From Acrocarpospora macrocephala (GTDB lineage Bacteria > Actinomycetota > Actinomycetes > Streptosporangiales > Streptosporangiaceae), in assembly GCF_009687865.1 (NCBI RefSeq), contig NZ_BLAE01000037.1:46841-110840 (forward strand): a stretch of DNA of 64,000 nt, in the 5' to 3' direction. This document shows, piece after piece, positions 26,418 through 36,170 of this stretch (the stretch's first letter is position 1; every line of letters starts with the position of its first letter). Position numbers and translations under genes: made by a program. A model generated the notes under the pieces. That model was not told the origin of the DNA and searched no databases. It worked only from the letters and a program-made list of their open reading frames with translations.

Positions 26418-28199
26418 ATGTCCGTGACCGAGCTTGAGCAGCGGCTGGCCGAGTTCGCCGACCGGGTCGCCGCGCTGCCGCCCAGCCAGGAGCTGGCGGC
26501 GGCCGAGGAACTGGTCAGGGACGCCCTCGCCGAGCTCAGCCGGGCGCGTAAACGCCGCGACGGCGGGCCGCAGCGGGAGCAGAAGCTGCTCAGGCAGATC
26601 TTCCGGACGATGCCGGTGCCGGTGATCGTGATGGATCCGAGTGGCACGGTCCGGCGGATCAACAACGAGACGACCCGCCTGCTGGGCAGCCCAGCCGGGT
26701 ATCTGATCGGCCGGGGCTTCCCGCTGCTGATCGAATCCTCCCAGCGGGGGGCGTTCCGAGCCCAGCTGAGCGCGGCGCTGCGCAGCGAGGAGAGCACCAC
26801 CTTCGAGACCCGGCTGAACCACCATGGGCGTACCCACACGGTCCGGCTGGTGCTGAGCCGGCTGCGCATGCCGGGCGAGCCGCAGGAGATGGTGGCGGCG
26901 GTCGCGCTGCCGACCGAGGTCCAGCTGACCGAACCCCCAGATCACGCCGAGGCGCCGGACGAGGCGCTGTTCCTGGCCGCGGCGCGGCGGCACGAGCTGC
27001 TGTCCCGGCTGACCAGGCTGCTGCTGGACGAGGAGAGCCTGCGCGAGCCGGTGGCGCTGATCCGGGCGGCGCGGCTGCTGGCGGCGGAGACGGCGGACTG
27101 GGTGATCGCCGACATTCTCCGCGACGGCGTGCCGCACCGGGCGGCGGTGATCGCGCCGAGCGCCGAGCCGGTGGCGCGGCTGCAGCGCGCGGTCGAGGCG
27201 CTGCCCCCGGCGGACGCCCCGCTGGTCGCCCACGTGTTGGCCACCCAGAGCGGCCTCATCCACGAGATGCTGACGGATGAGGGCCTGCTGGGCGACGACC
27301 TGCTCGCCCAGATGCGCGCCGGTTCGCTGCTGTCGGTCCCGATCAGGACCGACGACGAGATCAACGGCGTGCTCACGCTGGTACGGCTCCGCGACCGCCC
27401 CCCGTTCGGCCTCGCGGACCTGGGCCTGCTAGAAGAGATCGGCGGCCACCTGGGCCTGGCCCTACGCGCGCAGCGGAGCTTCCAACGCAGCTCGAACGCG
27501 GCCGACGCGCTGCGCAGCGGAGTGCTCCCCCGCACGTTGCCCGACATCCAGGGCTTCGAGACCGCCGCGATCTACCATCCGGGCTCCGGCCTGCGCGCGA
27601 TCGGCGGCGAGTTCTACGACGTCTTCCCGATGAAGGGCGGCTGGGGCTTCGTGATCGGCAGCGCGGCCGGCCGGGGCGACGAGGCGGCGTCGGTGACCTC
27701 GCTGGTCCGCAACGGCGTACGGGTGATGAGCGTCTGGGAGGGCGATCCGGGCGCGGCCCTGCGCAAGGTCAACGATGCGCTGGTGGCGCAGCACACGGGC
27801 CTGTTCGTGATGGCCGCGGCGGGTTTCGTGCGCGGCAGGAAGGTACGGCTGGCCTCCGCCGGCCACCACCCCGCCGCCCTGCTGCAACCCGACGGCGGGG
27901 TACGTTTCACCGACGGCGGCGGGGTTCCGCTGGGCTTCGAGGAGGGCGCGGACCCGGCCACCGAGGAGCTCACGCTGGCGGCCGGGGAGACGCTGGTGCT
28001 CTACTCGGACGGCCTGGTCGGCTCCCGCAGCGCGGACGGGGCGGGTTACGGCGAGGACCGGCTGACCGAGGTGCTGGCCCGGTGCGCGAACCAGCCCCCG
28101 GCGGCGGTGGTGAAGGCCATCGAGGAGGACCACCGGGCGTTCACCGAGGACCGGATCATCGACGAGATCACGGTGCTCACGCTGCGGCGATCTCGCTAG
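26418..28199 (+). CDS. PAS-GAF-SpoIIE (PP2C) regulator with degenerate metal site
   Basis: 593 residues: a short coiled coil, a PAS domain (about 55-150, MPVPVIVMDPSGTVRRINNE), a GAF domain (about 190-350) and a C-terminal SpoIIE/PP2C domain (about 375-590). These phosphatases usually reactivate STAS antagonists. The metal-binding motifs are altered: GGEFYD instead of GGDxxD, IGSAAGRG instead of GDVxGxG, and YSDGLVGSR instead of DGVTEA. Activity is therefore doubtful and a pseudophosphatase role is possible. The start is ATG 26418 after GAGGAG. It lies near the sigma/STAS module. Confidence 0.87.
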   Translation: MSVTELEQRLAEFADRVAALPPSQELAAAEELVRDALAELSRARKRRDGGPQREQKLLRQIFRTMPVPVIVMDPSGTVRRINNETTRLLGSPAGYLIGRGFPLLIESSQRGAFRAQLSAALRSEESTTFETRLNHHGRTHTVRLVLSRLRMPGEPQEMVAAVALPTEVQLTEPPDHAEAPDEALFLAAARRHELLSRLTRLLLDEESLREPVALIRAARLLAAETADWVIADILRDGVPHRAAVIAPSAEPVARLQRAVEALPPADAPLVAHVLATQSGLIHEMLTDEGLLGDDLLAQMRAGSLLSVPIRTDDEINGVLTLVRLRDRPPFGLADLGLLEEIGGHLGLALRAQRSFQRSSNAADALRSGVLPRTLPDIQGFETAAIYHPGSGLRAIGGEFYDVFPMKGGWGFVIGSAAGRGDEAASVTSLVRNGVRVMSVWEGDPGAALRKVNDALVAQHTGLFVMAAAGFVRGRKVRLASAGHHPAALLQPDGGVRFTDGGGVPLGFEEGADPATEELTLAAGETLVLYSDGLVGSRSADGAGYGEDRLTEVLARCANQPPAAVVKAIEEDHRAFTEDRIIDEITVLTLRRSR

Positions 28200-28326
28200 G
28201 CGGTCTCGCTAGTTCCTGGGAAAGTTTGTGTTTAGCGCCGGTCGATGTACGGTAAGGAGAGCTACATAACTCGTGCCTAAGACGCAGGCACACCCTTTCA
28301 TCGCGATCACCGCCATGAGGTGTGCC

Positions 28327-29366
<1,040 letters not shown>

Positions 29367-29370
<4 letters not shown>

Positions 29371-30386
29371 AGGTGGGACGCCTTCAGGGCCAGGTGCAGC
29401 ACCAGACGGTCGCGGCCGTCGGCCAGGTTGAGGCCGGTCGCCTCGGCCGCCCGGCCCAGCCGGTAGTAGAGCGTCTGCCGGTGCACGCCGAGCGCCGCCG
29501 CCGTCTCCTGGACGTGGCCGCCATGGTCGAGGTAACACTCGACGGTGGCGGCCAGCTCGCCCAGCGGCGCGGCTTCCGCGGCCAGGGCGGCCAGCTCGCT
29601 GTGCGGGAGTTTGACCAGGTAGCGGTAGACGCCGAGGTCGTCCCAGTAGGCGATGGGGATCTTGCGGGCTTCGGCCACCCGCAGCGCGCCCAGGGCTTCG
29701 CGCCAGCTTTCCCAGGCGTCGGCCGCGTCCTGGCGGGGGGCGCCGACGCCGGTGGCGGTGCCGTACATGTCCTGGACGCGGCGGGCGACGTCGCGGGCCT
29801 GGGCGGCGGGGACGAGGAACGCGGGGTGGGTCAGCGTGAGGTCGATGCGGACGTCGTGCGGGAGCGTCCACAGCGCCGCGACCTGGCCGGGGGCGGCGCG
29901 GGTGGCCATCGCCACCAGCGGTCCTTCCAGGTCGGCGGCGGAGGCGGCGCGGGTGTCGGGGTTGGCGGAGAACAGGTCGTCGAGCGGGACCTGGCGGGTC
30001 TGTGACTCCCTGGCGAGGGTCGCCGCCGCCCGCGCGACCAGGGGTTCGACCGTTTTGAGGCGGTCGTCGGTGAGGTCGCCGGAGTCGAGCAGCCACAGGT
30101 AGCCGTAGGTCACGCCCTTGTGGCGGAGCGGCACGCAGACCCGGCCCAGCACGCCCGCGATGGCCGGGATCCGGACGGGGCCTTCGGCGGTGGCGATCCC
30201 GTACGCCTCGAAGTGGGCGCGGGTGGCGTCGGTGGCGCGCCTGCGCAGGATCACCTCCTCGCGGACCGCGTCGATGTCCCCGCTCTGCGCGCCGTACGCG
30301 ACGAGCTGGAACGATCGGTCCTCCAAGGTCACCGACGCGTCCAGCAGGCGGGCGATCTCGTCGACGAGTTCCTGCACGTGGACCAT
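29367..30386 (-). CDS. PucR-family regulator of proline catabolism
   Basis: 339 residues. The N-terminal sensor region (VQELVDEIARLLDASVTLED) is followed by a GGDEF-like middle part and the C-terminal PucR helix-turn-helix (ECYLDHGGHVQETAAALGVH, then RQTLYYRLGRAAEATGLNL). ATG 30386 is chosen over far-upstream frames that run antisense to the dehydrogenase. It is divergent from the proline dehydrogenase gene across 75 bases. In actinomycetes such PucR proteins often activate the adjacent proline-degradation genes; here that is inferred from position. Confidence 0.85.
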
Positions 30387-30461
30387 TATTGAGCATTTGT
30401 CTGAACACGCTTGGCCGGATGTCCGTGGAAGGCAGCTGACGTGGAGATTTAGGCTGGTTGC

Positions 30462-31361
30462 ATGCTTGGTGAGGTGCTTCTTGCGGCGTCCCGGAACAAG
30501 CGGGCGCGGCGTGCGGTGTCCCGGTTTCCGCTGACCCGCCGGGTGGTGGACCGGTTCGTGGCGGGCGAGCAGACCATCGACGCGGTCACCGCGACCCGGC
30601 GGCTGGCCGATCTGGGGTTGATGTCCACGATCGACCATCTGGGGGAAGAGGTCCGCGATACGGGAGCCGCCGTCGAGACCACCAAGGCGTACGTGCGGCT
30701 GCTTGAGGCGCTGCGCCCGCTCGGGTTCGGCGACCGGGCCGAGGTTTCGGTGAAGCTGTCGGCGGTGGGGCAGGCGCTGGACGACGGGATGGCGCTCGAT
30801 CACGCCCAGCAGATCTGCGAGGCGGCCAGGGAGAACGGCTCCACGGTGACGCTCGACATGGAGGATCACACCACGGTCGACTCCACGCTGGCGATCCTGC
30901 AAGCGCTCCGGACGGATTTTCCCGACACGGGAGTGGCGATCCAGTCCTACCTGATCCGCAGCGAGGCCGACTGCCGGGATCTGCGCGACTCCCGGGTCCG
31001 CCTGGTGAAAGGCGCCTACGACGAGCCCGCGTCGGTGGCGTACCAGCGCAAGAGCGAGGTGGACCGGGCGTACGTGCGCTGCCTGAAGGTGCTCATGTCC
31101 GGCACCGGCTACCCGATGATCGCCACCCACGACGACCGGCTGATCACGATCGCCGAGACCCTCGCCGACGGCCGCCCCGGCTACGAGTTCCAGATGTTGT
31201 ACGGCATCCGCACCGACAAACAACTCGCGCTCGCCCGCTCCGGCGCGAACGTCCGCGTCTACGTGCCCTACGGCGACGACTGGTACGGCTACTTCATGCG
31301 CCGCCTCGCCGAACGCCCGGCCAACGTCACCTTCTTCCTGCGTTCCCTTGGGGGTAAATGA
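30462..31361 (+). CDS. pruB: Proline dehydrogenase
   Basis: A 299-residue monofunctional FAD enzyme that oxidises L-proline to pyrroline-5-carboxylate. Family segments are VSVKLSAVGQALD, LVKGAYDEP, the FAD-contacting IATHDDRLI and YEFQMLYGIR, and the substrate-binding RRLAERPANVTFF near the C-terminus (the R-R-x-x-E motif). The stop overlaps the ATG of the aldehyde dehydrogenase (ATGATGG), so the pair is translationally coupled. No strong ribosome site precedes ATG 30462; a leaderless start is possible. Confidence 0.93.
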   Translation: MLGEVLLAASRNKRARRAVSRFPLTRRVVDRFVAGEQTIDAVTATRRLADLGLMSTIDHLGEEVRDTGAAVETTKAYVRLLEALRPLGFGDRAEVSVKLSAVGQALDDGMALDHAQQICEAARENGSTVTLDMEDHTTVDSTLAILQALRTDFPDTGVAIQSYLIRSEADCRDLRDSRVRLVKGAYDEPASVAYQRKSEVDRAYVRCLKVLMSGTGYPMIATHDDRLITIAETLADGRPGYEFQMLYGIRTDKQLALARSGANVRVYVPYGDDWYGYFMRRLAERPANVTFFLRSLGGK

Positions 31362-33019
31362 TGGATTCCGTATCAAATGTCCCCGTACCGGCGAACGAGC
31401 CAGTGCAGGGCTACCCGCCGGGCAGCGCCGAGCGGGCCGCGCTGGAGAGCCGGATCAAGGAACTCGCCGGAGCCGACCTCGACCTGACCATGACCGTCGG
31501 CGGCGAACGCCGGATGGGCGGCGGCTCCCCGATCCCCGTCGTGCAACCCCACAACCACCAGGCCGTCCTCGGCCGTACGGCTGACGCCACCAACGCCGAC
31601 GTGTCGGCGGCCATCGGGGCGGCGCTGACGGCGGCGCCGGAGTGGCGGGCGCTCCCGTTCGACGAGCGGGCGGCGGTCTTCCTGCGCGCGGCCGACCTGC
31701 TGTCGGGTCCGTGGCGCAACACGCTGAACGGCGCGACCATCCTCGGCCAGTCCAAGTCGGCGCAGCAGGCCGAGATCGACGCGGCCTGCGAGCTGATCGA
31801 CTTCCTGCGCTTCAACGTGGCGTACGCGCGGCAGCTGTACACCGAGCAGCCGGTCTCCTCGCCCGGGGTGTGGAACCGGATGGAGTACCGGCCACTGGAG
31901 GGCTTCGTCCTGGCGATCACGCCGTTCAACTTCACGGCCATCGCGGGGAATCTGCCGGCTTCGGTGGCGCTGATGGGGAACGTGGTGGTGTGGAAGCCGT
32001 CGCCGACGCAGCAGTTCGCGGCGCATTTCACGATGCGGCTGCTGGAGGCGGCGGGGCTGCCGCCCGGAGTGATCAACATGGTGACCGGGAACGGGCAAGC
32101 GGTGTCCGAGGTCGCGCTGCCGCATCCGCAGCTGGCGGGGATCCATTTCACCGGGTCAACGGCGACATTTCAGCATCTGTGGGCGAGTGTGGGGGCGAAC
32201 ATCGGCTCCTATCACGGGTATCCGCGGCTGGTCGGGGAGACCGGGGGGAAGGACTTCGTGCTCGCGCACCCGTCCGCTGATCGGGGCGCGCTGCTGACCG
32301 CGCTGGTCCGGGGGGCCTTCGAGTATCAGGGCCAGAAGTGTTCCGCGGCGTCGCGGGCGTACATTCCGCGTTCGATCTGGGGTTCGTTGCGGGACGAACT
32401 CGTCGGCACCGCCGAGTCGCTGACGATCGGCGACGTCTCCGCCGACCTGTCCACCTTCCTCGGCGCCGTCATCGACGCCCGCGCCTTCGCCAAGCACAAG
32501 ACCGCCATCGACCGCGCTCGGGCGACGTCCTCGATCGACGTCCTGACCGGCTCCTACGACGACTCAACCGGATATTTCGTGAAACCGACCGTCCTGGTGT
32601 CCGCCGACCCCACCGACGAGATCTTCACCACCGAATACTTCGGCCCCATCCTCTCCGTCCACGTCTACGACGACGCCGACTTCGACCCCGTCCTGGACCA
32701 GATGGAATCCGCCTCCCCCTACGCCCTCACCGGCTCCTTGATCGCCCAAGACCGCCGCATCATCACCTCCGCCTCCGCCCGCCTCCGCTTCGCCGCCGGC
32801 AATTTCTACATCAACGACAAACCCACCGGCGCGGTAGTAGGCCAACAGCCCTTCGGCGGCGCCCGCTCCTCCGGCACCAACGACAAAGCCGGCTCCATCT
32901 TCAACCTCATCCGCTGGGTCAACGCCCGCACCATCAAGGAAACCCTCAGCCCCCCAATCGTCCAGGGCCCCTACCGCGGCGACATCCCCCAGTCAGGCTG
33001 GCTCCAACCAGAACTCTGA
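31358..33019 (+). CDS. pruA: L-glutamate gamma-semialdehyde (P5C) dehydrogenase
   Basis: A 553-residue aldehyde dehydrogenase of the P5CDH-1 type. Motifs: ITPFNFTAIAGNLP, the NAD-site GSTATFQHLW, catalytic Glu in VGETGGKDFV, catalytic Cys in YQGQKCSAASR, and TEYFGPILSVHVYDD. It turns glutamate semialdehyde into glutamate with NAD+, completing proline catabolism started by the upstream enzyme. The length is normal for the monofunctional enzyme. ATG 31358 overlaps the preceding stop. Confidence 0.95.
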   Translation: MMDSVSNVPVPANEPVQGYPPGSAERAALESRIKELAGADLDLTMTVGGERRMGGGSPIPVVQPHNHQAVLGRTADATNADVSAAIGAALTAAPEWRALPFDERAAVFLRAADLLSGPWRNTLNGATILGQSKSAQQAEIDAACELIDFLRFNVAYARQLYTEQPVSSPGVWNRMEYRPLEGFVLAITPFNFTAIAGNLPASVALMGNVVVWKPSPTQQFAAHFTMRLLEAAGLPPGVINMVTGNGQAVSEVALPHPQLAGIHFTGSTATFQHLWASVGANIGSYHGYPRLVGETGGKDFVLAHPSADRGALLTALVRGAFEYQGQKCSAASRAYIPRSIWGSLRDELVGTAESLTIGDVSADLSTFLGAVIDARAFAKHKTAIDRARATSSIDVLTGSYDDSTGYFVKPTVLVSADPTDEIFTTEYFGPILSVHVYDDADFDPVLDQMESASPYALTGSLIAQDRRIITSASARLRFAAGNFYINDKPTGAVVGQQPFGGARSSGTNDKAGSIFNLIRWVNARTIKETLSPPIVQGPYRGDIPQSGWLQPEL

Positions 33020-33072
33020 CCTGGCCATAGCTAAGGGAGGCCGAGTCACCTCGCGAGGACGTCTCCGAGCGT

Positions 33073-33318
33073 TCAGTAGGGCAGCTCCGCGTCCTCCGCA
33101 GCCTGGATGATTCTTCGCCTGCCCTCACCGCGACGCTCGCGACGGGCCTGGAAGGCCAGGACATCGGCCAGCCGGACAAGGCGGGGACGGCCGTTGGGGA
33201 GGTACTGCGCGGGGATCTCGCCTTCGTCGAGCAACCGGGTGACGAATGAAAGCGAAACGCCGAGCATCTGGGCGACCTCGTTGGGGGTCAGGCGAGTCTC
33301 CATTGGCTCATTGGACAT
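33073..33318 (-). CDS. Excisionase-family HTH protein
   Basis: 81 residues: TRLTPNEVAQMLGVSLSFVT and DEGEIPAQYLPNGRPRLVRL form the winged helix of the HTH_17/excisionase family, followed by a basic tail (RRERRGEGRRRI). Such proteins act as antitoxin-like or promoter-binding partners. It starts eight bases after the ATPase gene ends, in the same direction, so they form one unit. It is the best candidate to bind the 39-bp palindrome in front of that unit. No PIN toxin is next to it. Confidence 0.75.
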   Translation of the reverse strand: MSNEPMETRLTPNEVAQMLGVSLSFVTRLLDEGEIPAQYLPNGRPRLVRLADVLAFQARRERRGEGRRRIIQAAEDAELPY

Positions 33319-33325
33319 CGTGCGC

Positions 33326-34792
33326 TCACCGGTCCTCGTACAGGTCGGAGAGGGTGACCAGGTCGACTTCGCCGTTGTCGCCGGAGCGAACGAGGTCGTC
33401 GGTGAAACCTGTGGCGGAGAAGCAGATCAGGCGGGTTTGGGTGGTGTCGTAGCGGGCGTTGTGGGGGAGTAGGTCGCGGATGTGGCGGAGGCGGTCGAGG
33501 TGGGCTATGCCCATGGTGTCGCCCCATTTGGCTTCGCCTATGGCCAGGAGTGGGGGTTTTGCGCCGTCGGCGTGGCCGATCGCGACGACGTCGAGTTCGT
33601 GGGTGGTGCGGTTCGCGGGGTCGTTGACGGTTCCGGCGGTGACCTCGACGGGCCAGCCGCCGAAGCGGTCTTCGGCGAAGTGCAGGGTCCAGTCGCGGCA
33701 GAGGCGCTCGAAATGGGGACCGAGGACGTTGCTGGTGAAACGCTGCGTGGCGCGCTGCCAGATGCGGTCGGTGGCGGTGGCGCGCATGAGCTGGGGCCAG
33801 AACGGTCGCATGATCGTGTGGTAGAAGGTGAGCAGGGGTTCTTTGATCCGGAAATTGGTGCGGTTGCCGCGGAAGGCGTCGGTTTCCCGGACGATGAGGC
33901 CCGCGTCCTCCAGGACCGTCAGCGGATGCGAGAGGTCGCCGCTCTTGCGGCCGACATAGCCGGCGATGCCGCCTCGACCGTTGTTGCCCTCGGCGATGGC
34001 GGCGAGCACGGAGTGGTACATGGCGCCATCCCTCAGGTCGGGTTCCTCGGCCAGCAGATAACGCGCCTCCAGGAACATGGGACTGCCGGGCGACAGTACG
34101 GCCCGGACCACCCAGTCGTCGAAATCGCCGAGATCGCGGGGGCGGTCGTAGCGGATCATCTCGGTACGGTAGGCGGGCGTGCCGCCGACGACCGCGTGCA
34201 CGAGCGCCGCCAGGCGGACGTCCTCGATCTCCCAGAAGCGGCGTGCGAGCCGGTAGTCGAGGGTGTCCACCGGCAGATCCAGCGACGCCCGCCCGCGAAG
34301 CGGCGCGTTGCCCGACAGCAGGCGGCCCATGAACGACATGGCCGAGCCGCACAGCAGCAGCCGGGTCCGCGATTCCACGCGCTCGGCCCGCCGGGGCGCG
34401 TAGGCCCCTTGAATGATCGACGGCAGCGCGGGATGAGCCCGGGCCAGGTACGGAAACTCGTCGATCACCACGGGGATCGCCCGATCTCTGCCGATCCGCA
34501 GCAGCGCGTCGATGGCGGTCGCCCAGTTCGGCAACACGAACGGAACCACCGGATCCAGATATCTCGTGAGCGCCGCACCCAGCGACGCCAGGGATTCGGC
34601 GTCCGTGGCCTCCTGCGCCGAGAAGTAGAACCCGCCCGCCTCCTGGCACAACGATTCGAGAAGGAAGCTCTTGCCCTGCCGCCGACGGCCGGAGACCACG
34701 CCCAGCGTCGCCCCGGGCTGCTCATCGCTCGCGAAACGCACCAGGGCCGCCCATTCGCGGTCCCGGTCGAACATGTCCGGCGGCTTGCGCAT
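33326..34792 (-). CDS. ATP-binding protein with C-terminal DUF234-type nuclease-like domain
   Basis: 488 residues. The start of the ATPase reads FDRDREWAALVRFA. Walker A is the atypical GRRRQGKSFLLESL, Walker B is IPVVIDEFPYLA, and the sensor region is LLLCGSAMSFMG. The C-terminal part (TTHELDVVAIGH, then LAIGEAKWGD) has the E-D...E-x-K pattern of DUF234, a PD-(D/E)xK-like fold seen in archaeal-type ATPases. ATG 34792 follows GGAG; longer frames would cross the palindrome and are unlikely. These proteins are often mobile or defence-linked, but their role is unclear. Confidence 0.82.
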   Translation of the reverse strand: MRKPPDMFDRDREWAALVRFASDEQPGATLGVVSGRRRQGKSFLLESLCQEAGGFYFSAQEATDAESLASLGAALTRYLDPVVPFVLPNWATAIDALLRIGRDRAIPVVIDEFPYLARAHPALPSIIQGAYAPRRAERVESRTRLLLCGSAMSFMGRLLSGNAPLRGRASLDLPVDTLDYRLARRFWEIEDVRLAALVHAVVGGTPAYRTEMIRYDRPRDLGDFDDWVVRAVLSPGSPMFLEARYLLAEEPDLRDGAMYHSVLAAIAEGNNGRGGIAGYVGRKSGDLSHPLTVLEDAGLIVRETDAFRGNRTNFRIKEPLLTFYHTIMRPFWPQLMRATATDRIWQRATQRFTSNVLGPHFERLCRDWTLHFAEDRFGGWPVEVTAGTVNDPANRTTHELDVVAIGHADGAKPPLLAIGEAKWGDTMGIAHLDRLRHIRDLLPHNARYDTTQTRLICFSATGFTDDLVRSGDNGEVDLVTLSDLYEDR

Positions 34793-34803
34793 CCACACTC
34801 CAG

Positions 34804-34842
34804 CTTTGAGAAATACAGTTATGATAACTGTACTTCTCAAAG
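34804..34842. promoter_or_regulatory. 39-bp near-perfect palindrome in front of the ATPase-HTH unit
   Basis: Outer arms CTTTGAGAA and TTCTCAAAG and inner arms TACAGTTA and TAACTGTA surround a central TGA. The only asymmetry is A34813 against C34833. It is strikingly AT-rich for this genome. It lies 12 bases upstream of the ATPase start, between it and the divergent DUF3592 gene. An operator is the simplest reading; a small mobile hairpin is possible. Confidence 0.8.
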
Positions 34843-34903
34843 AACATCGCTGGTCAGGCCTGGCTGATGCCCCGATAGGGGCCGAAGGCCGTAAAGTCGG
34901 CGG

Positions 34904-35332
34904 ATGGTGTGGCAGGTTCTGTTCGCGGTCATGATCGAGTTCCTGGGGCTGCATCTCGTCGGCCGAGGGCGGGAGGTCGTCGCCGTCGCGCGCGGATTCC
35001 TGGGCCGCTCGGTGACCGGTGAGGGAGAGGTCGTCCGGTTACGTATGAGCCGGGAGGGCGTGCCCCAGAAGCCCCGGTACAGCCACGTCTACCATCCGGT
35101 GCTGCGGTTCGTGACGGCGGATGGCGTACGGGTCGAGGCGGAGTCGCCCGTCGGCGCCAACCCGGCCCCCGCCCAGCCGGGAGACGTGGTGGCCATCCGG
35201 TACGACCCGGCCGACCCACGCCAGGTACGAATCGACGACCTACGCGGCCGAGGCACCCTGGTCGGCGGCATCCTCATAGGACTGGGCGTCACATTCCTCA
35301 CGGCGGCACTCGGCTTGCTCATCCTGGGCTGA
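34904..35332 (+). CDS. DUF3592 membrane protein
   Basis: 142 residues: an N-terminal hydrophobic segment (VLFAVMIEFLGLHLV), an extracytoplasmic beta domain (YSHVYHPVLRFVTADGVRVE, then VVAIRYDPADPRQVRID) and a C-terminal helix (LVGGILIGLGVTFLTAALG). The Y-x-P-x-x-F and YDPxDP motifs are typical of DUF3592. Function unknown. It is divergent from the ATPase gene. The start may be ATG 34904 or GTG 34907. Confidence 0.8.
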   Translation: MVWQVLFAVMIEFLGLHLVGRGREVVAVARGFLGRSVTGEGEVVRLRMSREGVPQKPRYSHVYHPVLRFVTADGVRVEAESPVGANPAPAQPGDVVAIRYDPADPRQVRIDDLRGRGTLVGGILIGLGVTFLTAALGLLILG

Positions 35333-35347
35333 CGGCCCTTTGAACGA

Positions 35348-36055
35348 TCACGCGGACCCGTTCCGGTGGCGGCGTGGGGGCTGGTGGATCTGGTGCAGTC
35401 CCAGGGGTGCGGGCGGAGGCAGAGGTTCGGTGTGGCCGGCCTGGAAGGACTGGAGGAGGTAGGTGACCAGGCGTCGGGAGGCGGCCAGGGAAACCTGCTG
35501 CGACTCTCCGACGATCCCGCTGTTGGCCAGGAACAGAAGGATGATGTCGGTGTGGTCAAAGTCGTCGCGTAGCCGCCCGGCGTCTTTGGCACGCCGCACC
35601 AGCTGGGCGAGCTCCTTTTCGGCGTGGGTGCGTTCACGGTCGTAGTCGATGGCGTCCGGGAACTGGGAGAGGAACGCGCCGGTGAAGCCTCGGTCGGTGG
35701 CCTGCATGGTGCACAGCTTGTCGATGGCGGTGCAGAATCCGTGCCAGGGGTCGGGGTCCTCCAGCGCCTCGTCGAGGACCGCGACGCAGAGGGCGAGTTG
35801 TTCGGCGAAGGCCTCGGTGACGAGAGCGGCGCGGGTGGGGAAGTGCCGATAGAGGGTGGCGGCGCCGACTCCGGCGCGGCGGGCGATCGTGGTGAGGGGG
35901 ACGTCGATTCCCTGGGTCGTAAACGCCTCGCGGGCGGCTGCAAGAATGCGGTCGCGATTGTGCCGGGCGTCGGCGCGCAGCCGTGTGGCTGCGGCGGCCG
36001 GAGGGTGCTCGTCGGCGGGTGGCCAGCCCGGTTTCTGAGAGGGCTGAACAGGCAT
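35348..36055 (-). CDS. TetR-family transcriptional regulator
   Basis: A 235-residue repressor with the N-terminal DNA-binding domain NRDRILAAAREAFTTQG and PLTTIARRAGVGAATLYRHF. The C-terminal ligand domain has no assignable specificity. ATG 36055 is preferred; GTG 36064 is in frame. It is divergent from the quinone-oxidoreductase-like gene, with a palindrome between them at 36073-36094. It probably represses that gene and itself. Confidence 0.88.
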   Translation of the reverse strand: MPVQPSQKPGWPPADEHPPAAAATRLRADARHNRDRILAAAREAFTTQGIDVPLTTIARRAGVGAATLYRHFPTRAALVTEAFAEQLALCVAVLDEALEDPDPWHGFCTAIDKLCTMQATDRGFTGAFLSQFPDAIDYDRERTHAEKELAQLVRRAKDAGRLRDDFDHTDIILLFLANSGIVGESQQVSLAASRRLVTYLLQSFQAGHTEPLPPPAPLGLHQIHQPPRRHRNGSA

Positions 36056-36072
36056 ATCTCTCACTTTAGCGC

Positions 36073-36094
36073 AAATGGACGGTGTCGTCCGTTT
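36073..36094. promoter_or_regulatory. TetR operator candidate
   Basis: Arms AAATGGACG and CGTCCGTTT flank GTGT, with one mismatch in nine pairs. It sits between the divergent TetR and oxidoreductase genes, 17 bases from the regulator start. Confidence 0.65.
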
Positions 36095-36170
36095 ACGGGA
36101 TTAGCTTGGTTGAGCGAGCGGCAACATCCTTTTCACTCGCCGCTCCCCCAGACAGAAACGGGACCAGACC

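Noticed and set aside
30387..31376. 330 extra codons upstream of the PucR start in the same frame
   Set aside because: They are antisense to the proline dehydrogenase and carry no PucR-family sequence.
34793..34954. Longer N-terminus of the ATPase (start at 34954)
   Set aside because: It would translate the palindrome and a non-family leader. ATG 34792 has a ribosome site and the family N-terminus.
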